In this document: in pieces, positions 1 to 12,453 of the stretch
Layout: the number at the start of each line of letters is the position of its first letter
Numbering within the stretch: position 1 is the first letter of the stretch
Assembly: GCA_959347315.1 (NCBI GenBank)
Contig: OY365811.1
Span: 43,120,991 to 43,184,990 of the forward strand
Reading direction: 5' to 3'
Length of the DNA: 64,000 bases
Source: Bimastos eiseni
Lineage: Eukaryota > Annelida > Clitellata > Crassiclitellata > Lumbricidae
Position numbers and translations under genes: made by a program
The notes under the pieces: generated by a model
Databases searched by the model: none
The model's input: the letters and a program-made list of their open reading frames with translations, nothing else
Told to the model about the DNA's origin: nothing

Positions 1-3
1 TGC

Positions 4-104
4 CTAAAAACCAGGCATTTTACAATATATAACCATAATGTTTATTGTTCCCAAAAAACAATGATATATATATATATATATATTATAAAATGCCTGGTTT
101 TTAG
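4..104. repeat. Foldback (palindromic) element
   Basis: Perfect 19-bp inverted repeats at 4-22 and 86-104 (arm CTAAAAACCAGGCATTTTA), enclosing a small hairpin (ATTGTT...AACAAT) and a TA run. Likely a foldback MITE or the end of a larger element cut by the window edge. Confidence 0.75.
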
Positions 105-889
105 TCAATTTGTAAAATCCCCGATTTGGGGTTAGGTATAATATGGTTAGGATTTGGGTTAGTGTCAGTGTAGGGATAAGGCCTTACAAATTGCCTAGAA
201 ATTTTACAAAATCCTCTTTTCACACATTGCAAGTGAAATATACAGCCGTGCTGACGTCCTAATAGTTGCTCAAGCAATCGTCTTGACCCCTCGGCGTGAC
301 CTCCCCGAAGCTTGGCCTGGCATCGGAACAAAAAGAACAGTTCAGTAATCTTGTGCTTGTTTTTGCGTAGCGCCGGTGAATGAGCTTACCTCCGTTGCGC
401 GGCTTTAGCGATGGACTGCGAAACATCGATGATTTTCATTATTTTACAGTTACCAACCGTCTTTCAATAATACGTCTCTAATGAAATCAAATTTCTTGTC
501 GACAGCTTTGTCAAATCCGTCGCCGTCGTCATGCAGAGAAAACTAAGTCCCGTTGAGTTGGGTGGTCTTACCACTTGGATGATCAAACTAATCCGCTTTG
601 CAGGATGACCGAAATCTGCCGGGTCAGCGGTCGCACTCAGCCGCTTGGCTTAGTGGTTGTTTGTGCAAGCGTAGAATTATTTTTCCCTGCCCGATAAATC
701 TGATGTAATCTAATCCCAGGGTTTCTAAAGCGTCGGGTGACACAAATTCAGGTTCCATGTTCGCTGACGACGAAATTTTTCTCGCCTGAATTGGAGTAGT
801 AAAGTTTTTGAGCTTCCGACGCTCTACGAAATTACTTTTGAGATGGCGAAAATTTGAGAGATGAAATTGTTATAAATCAATGGAATATT

Positions 890-1300
890 GTATGAATGAA
901 TGAAAAATAAGTTAATTAATTAATTAATGTCTGAATTTCTATTTGTCTGTAGTTTATCTTTTTGTCTGTCTTTCTGAATGAACGAATGAATGAATGATTA
1001 GTAATTACTTAATTAATTAATTAATTAATTGATGCGTGTATGACGGCATTACTGAAAATTAATCATTAAATCAATCAACTTTCATTTCGATGATTAATCT
1101 GATCAACATCAATTCCTTCATTCATTCAATGATTCATTGATACATTTAATCATTCATTCATCAATTCTTTCATTCATTCACTCATTCTTTCTTTCATTGA
1201 TGCATTGATTGATTGATTGATTGATTGATTCATTCATTCATTCATGTGTTGATTCATTAATTCATTAATTCATTCATTCGCTCATTCATTCATTCAATCA
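890..1300. repeat. Tetranucleotide-rich tract (TTAA, ATTC, TGAT)
   Basis: Runs of TTAA, GATT and ATTC units, imperfect and interspersed. Nothing coding seen between 105 and 890 or here. Confidence 0.8.
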
Positions 1301-2519
1301 ATCCTTTCTCCGTGATCCTTACAGTAACTGAAGCGTACGCTCCTCGCATCGAACCCTAACCATCAACGCGATAATTGCCCTTCCACAAACCACTCTTCCA
1401 TCGTCCTTCCTCATCACTCGGCCACCTATCGACCAGACTCGTCAACCGTTCGATTCTATTGCTGTTGCGTTTCCGGTCACGTGCCAATTTAGGAAGAAGC
1501 TTCGACCGGTTTCAGGCGGATCCTGGGGTCAATCGGGGGGTCAGAGAGACGTCAAGCCCCACCGATGATGAATTGTGGCGCCTCTAGCGGCCGCAGGACG
1601 AGCGACGACGACGACGAAAAATACACCGATAAATTACCACTAGGTGGAGGGAGAATGGAGGAGTGGAGTAACTGGCTGAGTGGAGAGTTAGGGGGCCGTA
1701 AGGGAGAGCGTAGGGGCTTCCATTACATGTTTCATTTCTTCAAATTGCGTTCTCCCTCCTGCAGTGTAAATCCACGGGGGTGGCTCTCTGAATGAGCACC
1801 CCGACTACCATTCTGATTGAGGGCGCGACATTCGTTTGGCCCAAGCCTGGTTGGGACAGGGTTGGCGACTAGCAAAAACATCGTAAAAATTGTGGATATC
1901 ATAAAATTGATAAATAAATCTGTAGAAATAACAAGAATCCACCGAGGATTAATAGAAAATTGTCGCTTATAGAAAAACGATTTTGACGAGACACAAAGAA
2001 AATGAAGTAATGGAAATTTTGGGTCACATGTATACGATGACATAGAGTCATAGACAAAGACTTATTTGCGTTTTCTGGCTTATATATAGAATGTCTGTTG
2101 CCTCGTGCGTTATAGTCCTCACTCTGCAATGCAAACGGCTGAGATCATTGATTAATGCAGAATGGATACCCGAAGGATAGTCTATGGATTTCTTCGTGTA
2201 GGCTGCGTATTCCAATTTCTGGCTGATGTGTGACTGTGTGTGTGATAGAAACTTAGATAACATAAAACCTGAAAATCAAGGAAGTGAAAACATAAAAAGC
2301 GAATTAAAAGAAGACAAGGTTTTTTCCAACCCTCATAAAAGTCCTCCCTAGAATAGAATAGACCACGTGAGTATAATGTCCAATATGCAATAAGTTCACA
2401 ACACAATGTTGTTGTCGTTATTATTTTTAGAAAAATCTCTTTGACGCAGCTTTATTTACAGTAGTGGTTGTGGTTTTGGATGTAGTCGTGGAAGTAATAA
2501 TAAGAATAATGACATCTAT

Positions 2520-2630
2520 TGTCAGTAGTAGTAGTAGTAGCAGTAGTGGAAGTGGAAATGTGGAGTAGTGGAAGTAGTAGTAGTAGTAGTAGTAGGTGGA
2601 GTAGTAGTAGTAGTAGTGGTAGTAGAGGCA
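2520..2630. repeat. AGT trinucleotide repeat
   Basis: Imperfect (AGT)n with AGG interruptions; open frames through it are repeat artefacts. Confidence 0.85.
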
Positions 2631-2725
2631 TGGCGTCACTTTATGTGGAATCATAGATATTCTTCAATTGTACATATACATGTTGGTACAGGTATCATTA
2701 CAGTAAATCGCCATAATGGAGCGTA

Positions 2726-2774
2726 TGACGTCGCTTATATTATGATGTCATTTGTCATCGGTCTCCATGGGAAC
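2726..2774. promoter_or_regulatory. CRE-like sites followed by X-box-like palindrome
   Basis: TGACGTCG (2726-2733), TGATGTCA (2743-2750) and GTCTCCATGGGAAC (2761-2774), the last close to the RFX X-box consensus. No gene start is visible nearby; function is inferred only from motif shape. Confidence 0.3.
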
Positions 2775-3113
2775 GGATCTACAGAGCAAATATATTGCTA
2801 CGTATGATTGATTGTCGAGGAAAGACGTCCTAATGAAATTATGCAGCGCTTTTTCGACCTTTATATAGCTGCCGTCTATTTTGGCTCGAAGCCTTTTATT
2901 CGCGGCTACTTAGAGACCGCCATCGATTTAAGCTGTGTGGCCAGTGGTCGAAGAGGGATTATGGGGGATTGGGTTGTGTTGGGTTGGACACCACGTAAAC
3001 CTCTGGGAAAGTACCTCAGAGGGAAATATATTGAGAGGGAGAAAGAGTGAGAAGGGATGGTGAGATGGAGGAGGGTGAGTATGAGAAAGGGGAGAAAGAG
3101 AGAAAAAGAAATC

Positions 3114-3275
3114 AGACAGAAGATGACGAGAGAACAACAGAGACAGATACAAAGACAGAGATAGGGACAGAGACAGAGACAGGGACAGAGACACGGACAA
3201 GGACAGAGACAGGGACAGAGACAGAGACATGGACAAGACAGAGACAGGGACAGAGACAGAGACACACAGGGAGGA
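3114..3275. repeat. GAGACA/GGGACA hexamer microsatellite
   Basis: Imperfect 6-bp units of the purine-rich strand, giving spurious long open frames on both strands. Confidence 0.9.
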
Positions 3276-3431
3276 AGAGAGACAGACATAGCTGCAGTAA
3301 GAAAGAGAAGGAAAGAGACATAATGAGTAAGAGAAAATTGAGAAAGCGATTTCTGGGAAATATACAATTTTAAAGAGAACGAGAAAGCACAAGAGATACA
3401 GAGAGCGAGAAAGAAAACATGTAACTTCAAA

Positions 3432-3541
3432 TGACGTCATACCGCAATCCAATTACGTCACTGATCTTCGGTCCCGCACTTAGCAACCTCCCAATGACGT
3501 AGCAATGCGGCCACATCACCGCTCTCGGTATCCATAGAAAC
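3432..3541. promoter_or_regulatory. CRE-like cluster with X-box-like palindrome
   Basis: TGACGTCA (3432-3439, perfect palindromic CRE), TTACGTCA (3453-3460), TGACGTAG (3495-3502) and GTATCCATAGAAAC (3528-3541). Same motif order as 2726-2774. Confidence 0.35.
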
Positions 3542-3918
3542 GCCGAGAACGATCAACAGAGGCAGACAGTCTTTCCGGAGTAAACTCGTTTTGCCGACGA
3601 TTACTAACTCGATTTCCTCGGAAGAGACATCTTCTTAGGACAGAAGAGTCTTCACAAGACGGACAAAAGCAAAGAAATACTTCCCTGAGGAAGTAGAGAA
3701 GCGGGTCATTAAATTCATGTTCAGCCTCGATCATGGCGTCCTCAATGAAATATAATTGGACTCCAGGGCATTCTGCGTAGCCAGTAATTCACGTCGTTAG
3801 CATGAGAGAGTTTCTGCGTCTCAATGCGACGATTATTGCTCTTCGTCTACAGATGATTTGTGATAGACAAGTTGCAACATTTGGCCTAGAAAGTGGAAGT
3901 GCCAATATGAAAGTCTGA

Positions 3919-4050
3919 TATTATTATTATTATTATTATTATTGTTGTTGTTGTTGCTGTTGATGTTGATATTATTATTGTCATTATTATTACCTGTCTG
4001 TGTGTCTGTCTGTCTATCTGTCTGTAGTCTGTCTTTCTGTCTGTCTGACA
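3919..4050. repeat. ATT/GTT trinucleotide and TCTG tetranucleotide tract
   Basis: (ATT)n, then GTT units, then (TCTG)n ending in a short TCTGTCTGACAGACAGA palindrome. From 4056 to 4980 the sequence is AT-rich with no supported feature. Confidence 0.85.
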
Positions 4051-4985
4051 GACAGAAATTCACGGCAAAAGGTCAACAGACACGTTTGTATGTTAGAAAA
4101 ATGGCTGAAAACGAAGGGAAATTCAGGGCATGATAATTAGGCTTTTATTAACTAATACCCGACGAACTAGCAAGGCTAATAAGAGCAATGACGCGTTCTC
4201 TATGTCTAAATATCAGTGGCAGCGTCATATATTAAACCAGGTCTGCATTTTCTGAGATCTAATAAGTTTAAACATACCAATAACATATATAAAGTTGTAG
4301 TTTTTGTCATGTCATGGTAAGAGTCAATGTTCGGCACATAGTATTTAGTTTCTGCGATTGTAAGCCTAACCATAATAAGCCAACATGTATCAGTTCGGAA
4401 TGGCAGGTTGCATTAATTTCACAAAATTTGACGCAAATCACTACAATTGGGAATAATTCACGGCTTCCACGACTTCGTGAATGCCCAAGGGGTACAAAAA
4501 ACCAAAACTTATTACAATCAAAAGTTGTTTTTTGATTTTTGTTTTATTTGGTCTTATTTGGTATTCTGGTTTTAGCTTTCCTTTGGATTTTGTCACAACA
4601 GTTTTGTTATAAAGACATCAAACACCATTCTGTACAGCATGAAAAAGAGCTCCAACTTTCTTATATAATTAATTTAGCTGGATTTCGGACTGAAAACACA
4701 CAATTAGTAATATAATATTAATATTGGTAAATTGAATAAAAATATTTTTTTTAAACAAGAAAAATAATTGCCATTTTTATTATTTTTTAATATTTCTGTA
4801 AAAAACAAAAAATCAAATAGCCAAAAACAAACATGTTTGCAGTCCTGGAATGTCTACCATCCCAGTAATTACAAGGTCTATGTCCTCGATAACCTTTCTC
4901 ACCTCGCGACCAGCCGATAGTGTACTCGTCCTAGCCCCCCTCGCAACGAGGCGTGAGTGGACTCATCCGGGCGTAGCCATAATAA

Positions 4986-5001
4986 ACAAAATGGCGGCTG
5001 T
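4986..5001 (+). promoter_or_regulatory. AAAATGGCGGC initiator-like motif beside a GTAAGT donor
   Basis: AAAATGGCGGCTGTAAGT combines a YY1-type core, an ATG in good context and a consensus splice donor within 18 bp, in a locally CG-richer block (4900-5300). It could be a start exon of three codons or coincidence; no downstream exon was recognised. Confidence 0.2.
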
Positions 5002-6128
5002 AAGTATTCTGCGAGGTATTTGATGTCAGCGAGACTGACGCTGAGAAGTCGCCGGAATTGACTCCACTCCATAAAACTAACTAAATTAATTTCACCCAAT
5101 GAATGGTAGACGCGACCAATGATTCTTTGTGGTCACTGCGTTGGTTGATGGGCGTAAAATGGCAAACGGATGTGCGTTATTAAAATTCACGACATGGTTC
5201 CCACCAGCTTCGGATCCGGTTATTGCCCGTCAGGAAACGCGGCAATAGAAACCGTGGTATGCATGACACGCTTGCGTCATCAACTTTAAACTCCATCCGT
5301 GATTGCATAACATACACAAACACACGCAAGTGTCGGAATGACTCTGGCTAACTGGGAAAACTTGGTTCATTGACGATATGTGAAAAATCCGATGCGACTC
5401 CGGTCAGATCAGATAGATCAGACATAGTTGGGCTCTTTTCGACCACCAGAAGATACCTCATTGACGTTTAGTGGCTTCCTCGGTATGAATTATACAGAGA
5501 TGGAAAACCTCAAAGCTTCAACTCTTGATTCGAAATCGCCTTTTTTCTAGGCGACTAATTCCATCCTTGATGGAATTTGACCGATTCTGGAATTGACTGA
5601 TCTCGACGTCTGCTTATTTATTCGAGCTAAAAGTCGTTTTGAGTTGGTTCATTCTTCCTTCCTTCGTCCCTCTTCCTTCCTTTGTCGCTGCAAATATGGC
5701 TGATGACATTTTCCCGTTTCTACTGCATATATTTTATTGGTTTCTTTCGGAAGAATATGTATTCCCGTCTCACAAAAGCGAATTGTTGATTTTCAAAACC
5801 TGAAGAAACCTAATCTGGATGCCACCATTTCGCTCCTTCTCCAACACTATTGAACAACTGATCTCTCTACAACATCTTGAACTACATCATGCTCTGCCAC
5901 TCAATCAATCAAGCGTCATGACTCATTATTCCACATGTAACTGTCCTCTCTCGGTTCTCTCTCTGGGTCAATCTCAACTTACACATCGATTCTCATTAGA
6001 TATCCATACCGCCTCTGACATAGTTGACGATGGCATTTGACTGCACCGTCTTGACACCATCTTTGGCATCTCACCTCGTCTTTGGTACAGGCCATAACCT
6101 ACTGGTTTACTCAAATGGTCGTCTGTAG

Positions 6129-6265
6129 CAGGGATGTAACAAGCGGGGGGCAGAGGGCACCGCCCCTCGTTTCAAAACACGGGGACAAATTTAAAAAATA
6201 TTTCTCGCATCGCGCAATATTTTTTCAATTATGCCCCCACTTTTCAAAACCTTGTTACACGTCTG
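6129..6265. mobile_element. hAT-type MITE, family 1 (older copy)
   Basis: 137 bp; inverted ends CAGGGATGTAACAAG and CAGACGTGTAACAAG. Flanks GTCTGTAG (6121-6128) and CTCAGTAG (6266-6273) agree at 6 of 8 positions, as for a decayed 8-bp target duplication. Same family as 16529-16804. Confidence 0.75.
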
Positions 6266-6348
6266 CTCAGTAGTGATAAGAACTTCTTGGTTCTTGGTTA
6301 AATGTGATGTACCTCAGAATTCTGTTCTGGTAGTAATGGTCATCGAAA

Positions 6349-6400
6349 CTGTTTGATAACATAGATCATTAGCGTCGCCCTCCTGCTTCATCCACGCTAG
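6349..6400 (+). repeat. Unclassified dispersed repeat R1, partial copy
   Basis: GATAACATAGATCATTAGCG then TCGCCCTCCTGCTTCATCCA match the core of R1; it ends at CACGCTAG, missing the right half. Other copies: 21241, 38243, 49541, 50587 and 50703. Confidence 0.6.
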
Positions 6401-6779
6401 TAATTAGTAATCACCTATTGATGAGTTCTTCACAAACGCGTGATTGGGGTTCATAGAGTTTAACTTTATGTAGAATTTACTCTTTTGTACACTTTTTTAC
6501 TTTTGCTTACATCAACAAGTCGTGTTGAACGTTGATTTGACACCATTTGCGGCAATTTTCACTTCCCACTGTAGTCATTGAGTTGACTAATATACGGTTG
6601 TTTTCCATACGATCTTATCCTCGTGCTTTCATCACGTTGTCTCTGTGTATACGAGCGTTTATGTAGCGCCATTTGAAAAAATTTTCAGCGTATTCTATTC
6701 TGAAAATGAAATGGTTAATTAAAGGTGTTGAAAGTATTTAAAATCTTAGCATGCAAGTGCATTGTCTTCTAATACACTT

Positions 6780-6985
6780 CCTATCAATCCACCCATCCAT
6801 CCACCCCTTCCACCCATCCGTACATCCATTCATTCTTCCACCCATCCATGCTTCCATTCCTCCATTTCCCTCCTACTCACCCACCCATCTATGCATCTAC
6901 CCATCAACCAACCATCTGGTCACCCACATAACATCCATTCGTCCATACATCCATCCATCCATTCCGTATATCCAACTACCCATCT
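6780..6985. repeat. CCAT/CATC tetranucleotide tract
   Basis: Imperfect CCAT repeats; a similar tract lies at 8050-8250. Pro/Ser/His-rich frames here are artefacts. Confidence 0.85.
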
Positions 6986-7244
6986 ATACCTCTACTCAAT
7001 ATTCACAGAACTGAAAAGTCCTTACATGTAGAAAGCTTACATGTAGATGTTGCGTCGTGTCTCTGGTTTTTTGGGCGATTATAGATAGGTAGTAATTTTC
7101 ACATAATTATTAGTGACAAGATAGGTTACTCTGTTTCGGTAACTTTTAGATACGAAGGAAAATTGACAACGGCCATTGTTGCATACGACATTGTTAAACT
7201 TCTGCATAACTCAAGGAGTTTTGACGAGCAACCATTCCCCCTAT

Positions 7245-8040
7245 TATAAGAGGCGACTCAAAAGTTCGTTCTCCGTTTTCAAAATGCGTTTTCTCAGGAA
7301 GGGCTTGATATTTTTATGAAATATTGTCAGTGCATACACTAGTCAATGAAAGATATTGGTACAAATTTGGCTTTGATTAGGTCCGTATTTGCTATTTTGT
7401 ATTAAAAACATTGAAGAGGAGCAGTTTCCCGGTAAAAACTGATATGCGAAACAGTTTGTTCATCATAATATCAATGCAAGAAAAATATTGGGCCTAGTAG
7501 ACCATAGCACAATATTGTTACCTATTGGTCTTACAGATAATAGGATATTAGCTTGGAGTATTTTCGTAAACCTGCTTAATGACAGCATTGACTTTATACA
7601 ATTATAGCATAGACTGAATCAGCGACTGAAGTGTCCCAACATCTGTCGATCTTCACGTACGTTGGTGGCGACTTTAGACTTGATGAACGTTCTATGACTC
7701 TGAGGGACAACATACTCTACACATTCTCAATAGGAGAGAGATCCAGAGAGCTTTGGCGGCCAATCCTTTGCATTTATGCTATCCAGCGTTGATGCTCCTA
7801 TTTTTACTCAATTAATCGGCGTGAATAATGGTGAAGTCACATACAGACATGAGCCAGAAATGCACCTCGCGCACTACAGCGTACACTGTCACGTGCTTAA
7901 ACGCTCATTCGACTAAAAATTTTCATTTTTTTAAATATGTGGGTCCTGTATGCACTTGCAAAACATTCAAGAGATCCGCCTCATTTTGACCGAGATATTT
8001 AAGTTTGAAAACGTTGAACGAACTTTTGAGTCACCCTATA
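7245..8040 (-). mobile_element. Degenerate Tc1/mariner-type transposon
   Basis: About 0.8 kb bounded by inverted repeats sharing GACTCAAAAGTTCGTTC, then CGTTTTCAAA, at 7255-7284 and on the other strand at 8003-8032. On the minus strand (7662-7775) a frame with stops reads DLSPIENV followed, after a stop, by SML...RV and SPPT, the region round the third catalytic acidic residue of DDE_3 (Tc1) transposases. Multiple stops and shifts and less than full length: not functional. Confidence 0.7.
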
Positions 8041-8388
8041 GATTCTTTGACTCCCATCTTTCCATATACTCATCCACGTATCCAACCACTAAATCCATCC
8101 AAATTCAGCCAATCCTGAACTCAATGCACCCATTCATTCATCCTTCCAATCATGCTAACTTCCACCCACCCAACTAACCAGCTTTCCATACTCAGTCAGC
8201 CATCTTTCCACCCATCCCATCCACCCATCCATCCGTCTCCTCCAGGCATCCGCCCATTGGTTGGGCATCATCTGCGGCCTCACTGGAGATCAACTGAGCC
8301 TCCGTATCTGGAACTCAACAGATAATTGCATCCGGTCCAAAAGGAGATTGCAACCGACGACTCGGCTAAAAATTTACGTACTCTCGCG

Positions 8389-8490
8389 TCACCACCCCAC
8401 CCAAACACCCCACCCAAGCACCCCACCCAAGCACCCCACCCAAACACCCCATCCATGCACCCCACCTAAAGACCCCACCCAAGCACCCTA
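8389..8490. repeat. CACCCCACCCAA 12-bp minisatellite
   Basis: About eight imperfect copies of a C-rich 12-bp unit inside an open frame (8261-8842) that shows no other protein feature. Confidence 0.8.
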
Positions 8491-8949
8491 CAGTCCTTAT
8501 AACCAATTCCATGAAGTAAAATCCAATAAAAGTTTACGACCAGGTATAAATGTGCCGACATTTTCATTTACTACTGCTTCCGAGAAGCGACATTGGCTGA
8601 TTGAAAAAATATATAGGATTTCATTTTCCCAGGAGACTCGTCTCTTGTATAAACTTTATTCCCGTGTGGTTTGTCTCAAATATAATATCAGTTTTACTTC
8701 CAACGTCAGTAATGGCGTGTATACAAATGGCAACACAGGAATGTCAATGGTCAATCAAAACCGCCTATATATTATAGTTAGTGAAGCTTTGTTCAACGCA
8801 CAGAAAACGAGAAACTCTTGTCGACCGAAAAACCTCCATTAAAAGGTGTCCAACAACAGCCTTACAATACCACTGATATTAATTTTTTAACATAAAGTAA
8901 TTAACATTGTCTGTAATGCAATTTTTTTAATAAACCGGTTTTAGAGTTC

Positions 8950-9270
8950 TAACTCTGATAGGAAACTGTCTTTGCTGGCTCTGCTCCAGCATTACCCTAT
9001 GGCTCTCTGTACCAGAGTGTCCTCCATTCCCAACCGGGCTTCTCTCCGTTCATCTGCCTGTGGATTATTGCTGGTTCCTCGAATACGCACTGCTACGGCC
9101 CATACAAGGAGTTTCGCTAATGTAGGCCCATCCAGTTGGAATAGTCTTCCCGTTCCCTTAGGGCGGAGCTCCTCGCTCTCTCCTCTGTTCAGTCTCGGAA
9201 GCGCTTGAAGACCTTCTTGTTTACTACCTAGTCGCCGATTTGTATCGGCGATTTAAAACTGCTCATTCAC
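8950..9270 (+). mobile_element. Non-LTR retrotransposon 3' fragment (RT ORF end)
   Basis: Translates to LRSSACGLLLVPRIRT, RSFANVGPSSWNSLP and, after a 2-nt shift near 9200, FSLRKRLKTFLFTT. This is the C-terminal signature of LINE reverse transcriptase ORFs (LWNSLP...LKTFLF). Truncated 5' and frameshifted; clade (CR1/L2-like) is inferred. Confidence 0.8.
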
Positions 9271-9714
9271 AATTACAATTACAATAATTATTAGACAATT
9301 TTAATAATTCAAAAATGTCATACTAAAATTCTCCAACACCAAATGAAAATGTAATGTGAAAAATTGAATAAAAAATCAAATTATACAGAAGTCGAGTTTT
9401 GGATGCGTATAGGGTAGTTTTCGCACTGTTTAAGGACGAGATGAAAGCTTGTGTGACCTCCTTTATCGAGGCTTTGCTCTTGTTCCATCTGATTGCTTGG
9501 GTTTTGGACACCTGTTTTAAATTCTCCAGTCACGCTACATATAGGTAAATTGGCGTAACGCTCATAGTATAACGCGCAAAGAAAGAAACTCATTCACGAT
9601 AGATTGCACGCGCATAGTCGCACACATAATGTGTAGGTCTATGCACGATTGCAAACACAGAGTAATTTATGCATATGCAATTAAGACACACGCGTACATT
9701 CACGCGTATATACA

Positions 9715-9746
9715 CGAGTACACACACACGCACACGCACACACACA

Positions 9747-9813
<67 letters not shown>

Positions 9814-9835
9814 ACACACACACACTCTCACACAC
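9715..9835. repeat. CA dinucleotide microsatellite
   Basis: (CA)n with CTCA interruptions, over 100 bp. Confidence 0.95.
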
Positions 9836-10205
9836 ATCCACGCAGAACACGTTACTATAGATATCACCAATATTTCTGTTAGCGGAATTATTTGTGTCGA
9901 TCCGATCTTAAACCTCGTCCGCGTATAGCCATCGCCCCGTTGAGGCGTTGCAAGGCTGATAAACACGTCTTATTTACGTCCGTCCAGATACCCCTTCCAC
10001 CCTACGACATTCAATCCCTCCTATCCAGGCTCCTCCACCGCTACCCCCACCCTTACCTTCCACTGTGCCATCTCTCCAATATTTCTTTTCCTATGCAATC
10101 TTTGCCGAGAATTCTCTGCCGGATGATTGGAAATTATGGTCGATTTAGGATTAGTAAACGACGGCCAAAAGGATGGTTCAGATCTAGAAGGGAATTCTGC
10201 TCAAC

Positions 10206-10712
10206 ATGGATGTGTGTAAATGTATATGCGTGTATGTATGTATGTATGCATGTATGTATGTATGTATGTATGTATGCATGTATGTATGTATGTATGTATG
10301 TATGTATGTATGTATGTATGTATGCATGTATGTATGTATGTATGTATGTATGTATGTATGTATGTATGTATGCATGTATGTATGTATGCATGTATGTATG
10401 TATGTATGTATGTATGTATGTATGCATGTATGCATGTATGTATGTATGCATGTACGTATGTATGTATGTATGTATGCATGTATGTATGTATGTATGTATG
10501 CATGTATGTATGTATGTATGTATGTATGTATGTATGTATGTATGTATGTATGTATGTATGTATGTATGTATGTATGTATGTATGTATGTATGTATGTATG
10601 TATGCATGTATGCATGTATGTATGTATGCATGTACGTATGTATGTATGTATGTATGCATGTATGTATGTATGTATGTATGCATGTATGTATGTATGTATG
10701 TATGTATGTATG

Positions 10713-10746
<34 letters not shown>

Positions 10747-10887
10747 TGTATGTATGTATGTATGTATGTATGTATGTATGTATGTATGCATGTATGCATG
10801 CATGTATGTATGTATGTATGTATGTATGTATGTATGTACGTATGTATGTATGTATGTATGTATGTATGCATGTATGTATGTATGCAC
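10206..10887. repeat. TATG tetranucleotide array with higher-order period
   Basis: About 680 bp of TATG units punctuated by TGCATG and TACG variants. The variant pattern of 10421-10510 recurs exactly at 10601-10690, a 180-bp displacement, so the array grew by segmental duplication as well as slippage. All frames through it are open and non-coding. Confidence 0.95.
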
Positions 10888-11009
10888 AAGTATATGGAGT
10901 TAGGTCCAAAGCGCAACAGAACTTGAATGGGCGCTATATTAATCTTTCAAATAAATAAATCAATGTGTGTAATTACGTCTTTGTGTGTTTGAGTGAACAT
11001 AGGCCTATG

Positions 11010-11430
11010 TATGTATGTATGTTTGTTCCTCTGTCTCTGTTTGTGCCTGTCTTCTTCTCTGTGCGTGCCTCTATCTCTATATATGCCTGTCTCTTCTCCA
11101 TCCATCTGTGTTCTGTGTCTACGTGTATTTAAATCACTCTCTCTTGCTCTGTGTCTGTCTGTCTGTCTGTCTTTCTGACTGTCTGGCTGTCTCTATTTCT
11201 CTTTCAGCATCTCTCTCTCTCTACCTCTACGTTTGCCTCTTCCTGTCCGTCTGTCTATCTATCTCACTCTGTCTCTGCCTCTGTCTGTCTCTGTCTCTGT
11301 CTCTCTGTCTCTCTCTCTCTCCCTGTCTGCTGTCTGTCTCCCTTTCTCTGTCTCTCTGTTTCTGTCTCTACCTTCCTCTCTCTGTCTCTCTAGTGTCTCT
11401 CCATCTGTCTTTTGTCCGTCTGGGCGTCTC
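11010..11430. repeat. TCTG/TC microsatellite tract
   Basis: Imperfect TCTG and CTCT units. Comparable TCTG tracts occur at 11825-11970, 14275-14380, 18095-18375 and, inverted, 17846-17910. Confidence 0.9.
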
Positions 11431-12453
11431 TTTCCCTCCTGCTTCCAACTAATGTATCCTGATATAGCCGCAAGGGCTTCTGGTCTTTCTGTTGGAATGA
11501 CAAGAAATTGGTTTTCAACGAGCGCTCTAAGCCCCTTTCGCTGACGAATCGAAGGAGCCGAAAATTGTGGAAATATTCCAATTATGTAGATTCGATGATG
11601 CAGATAAAAAGAGGTCCATTTGACGTCTTCGATGTAATTTGTGTTTATAATATTAATGATGATTGTGCATAATAGGGTCATTAGCATTATCGCCTTATAC
11701 GAAAAGAGTAGAACACATGACATGTGCAGATAGAGATGGTTGCTTAGGGCTTTCAGCTGTCGTCAGGTCGTCCGATTCTTCGATTGGAATCTGGACACCT
11801 TCTCATGCTTCTGTCGTCAGTGAGTCTGTATGTGCGCTTGTCTGTCTGTTCATTTGCGTGTATGTCCTTGTCTGTCTGTGAAATTGTGAATCTATCTATC
11901 TGTCTATCAGCCTGCCTGCCTGGCTGCCTGCCTGTCTTTTTGTCTGTCTGTCTGCCTGCCTATAAGTTTCTCTGAATTTGACTATCCATCATCCTGTTTG
12001 TGGCGATGGCCATGATATCTCTGCGTCTCTGTTTCTCCCTCTATCATCACCCCCCTCCCCGAGTGACTCCTTTTGCCCGGCACTCCCTCTGTCTCGATGG
12101 GAACTGATGAAGTCACGTTCCTCTTCGATCCTCCATTCTCGGCCAGCAACCGCTGCAACCGTCACGTTCAGCGTCCCCAGAAAATCCCACATCTCGCGTG
12201 GAACACACATCAACCGCCAGGCTCAGCAATTCATCCTGGCAGCTCATTCTGGGTACGTGTCCGCACAGCCCGTTCCACTTAGGGTTAATGTTCCTCGTGA
12301 CGGAACCAATGGTGGAACGGAAGCAATGCTGCCGCATTCCAGAAGGAATTTCTTGCAACACTCTAAACATATGAATTAGTGGTATCACAGAAGTACACCC
12401 CCGGTATCTCCTTACATCTCTTCAAATATAGTTATTCGTATATCTGTTTCTAA

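Noticed and set aside
2906..3452. 174-codon Ser/Leu/Cys-rich open frames
   Set aside because: Produced by the GAGACA hexamer array read on the opposite strand.
9590..9928. His-Thr-rich and Cys-Val-rich frames
   Set aside because: Translation of the CA/GT dinucleotide array.
10134..10958. Long open frames with YVCM or IHTY repeats on both strands
   Set aside because: They are translations of the TATG microsatellite, open in all frames, with no start context or composition of a real protein.
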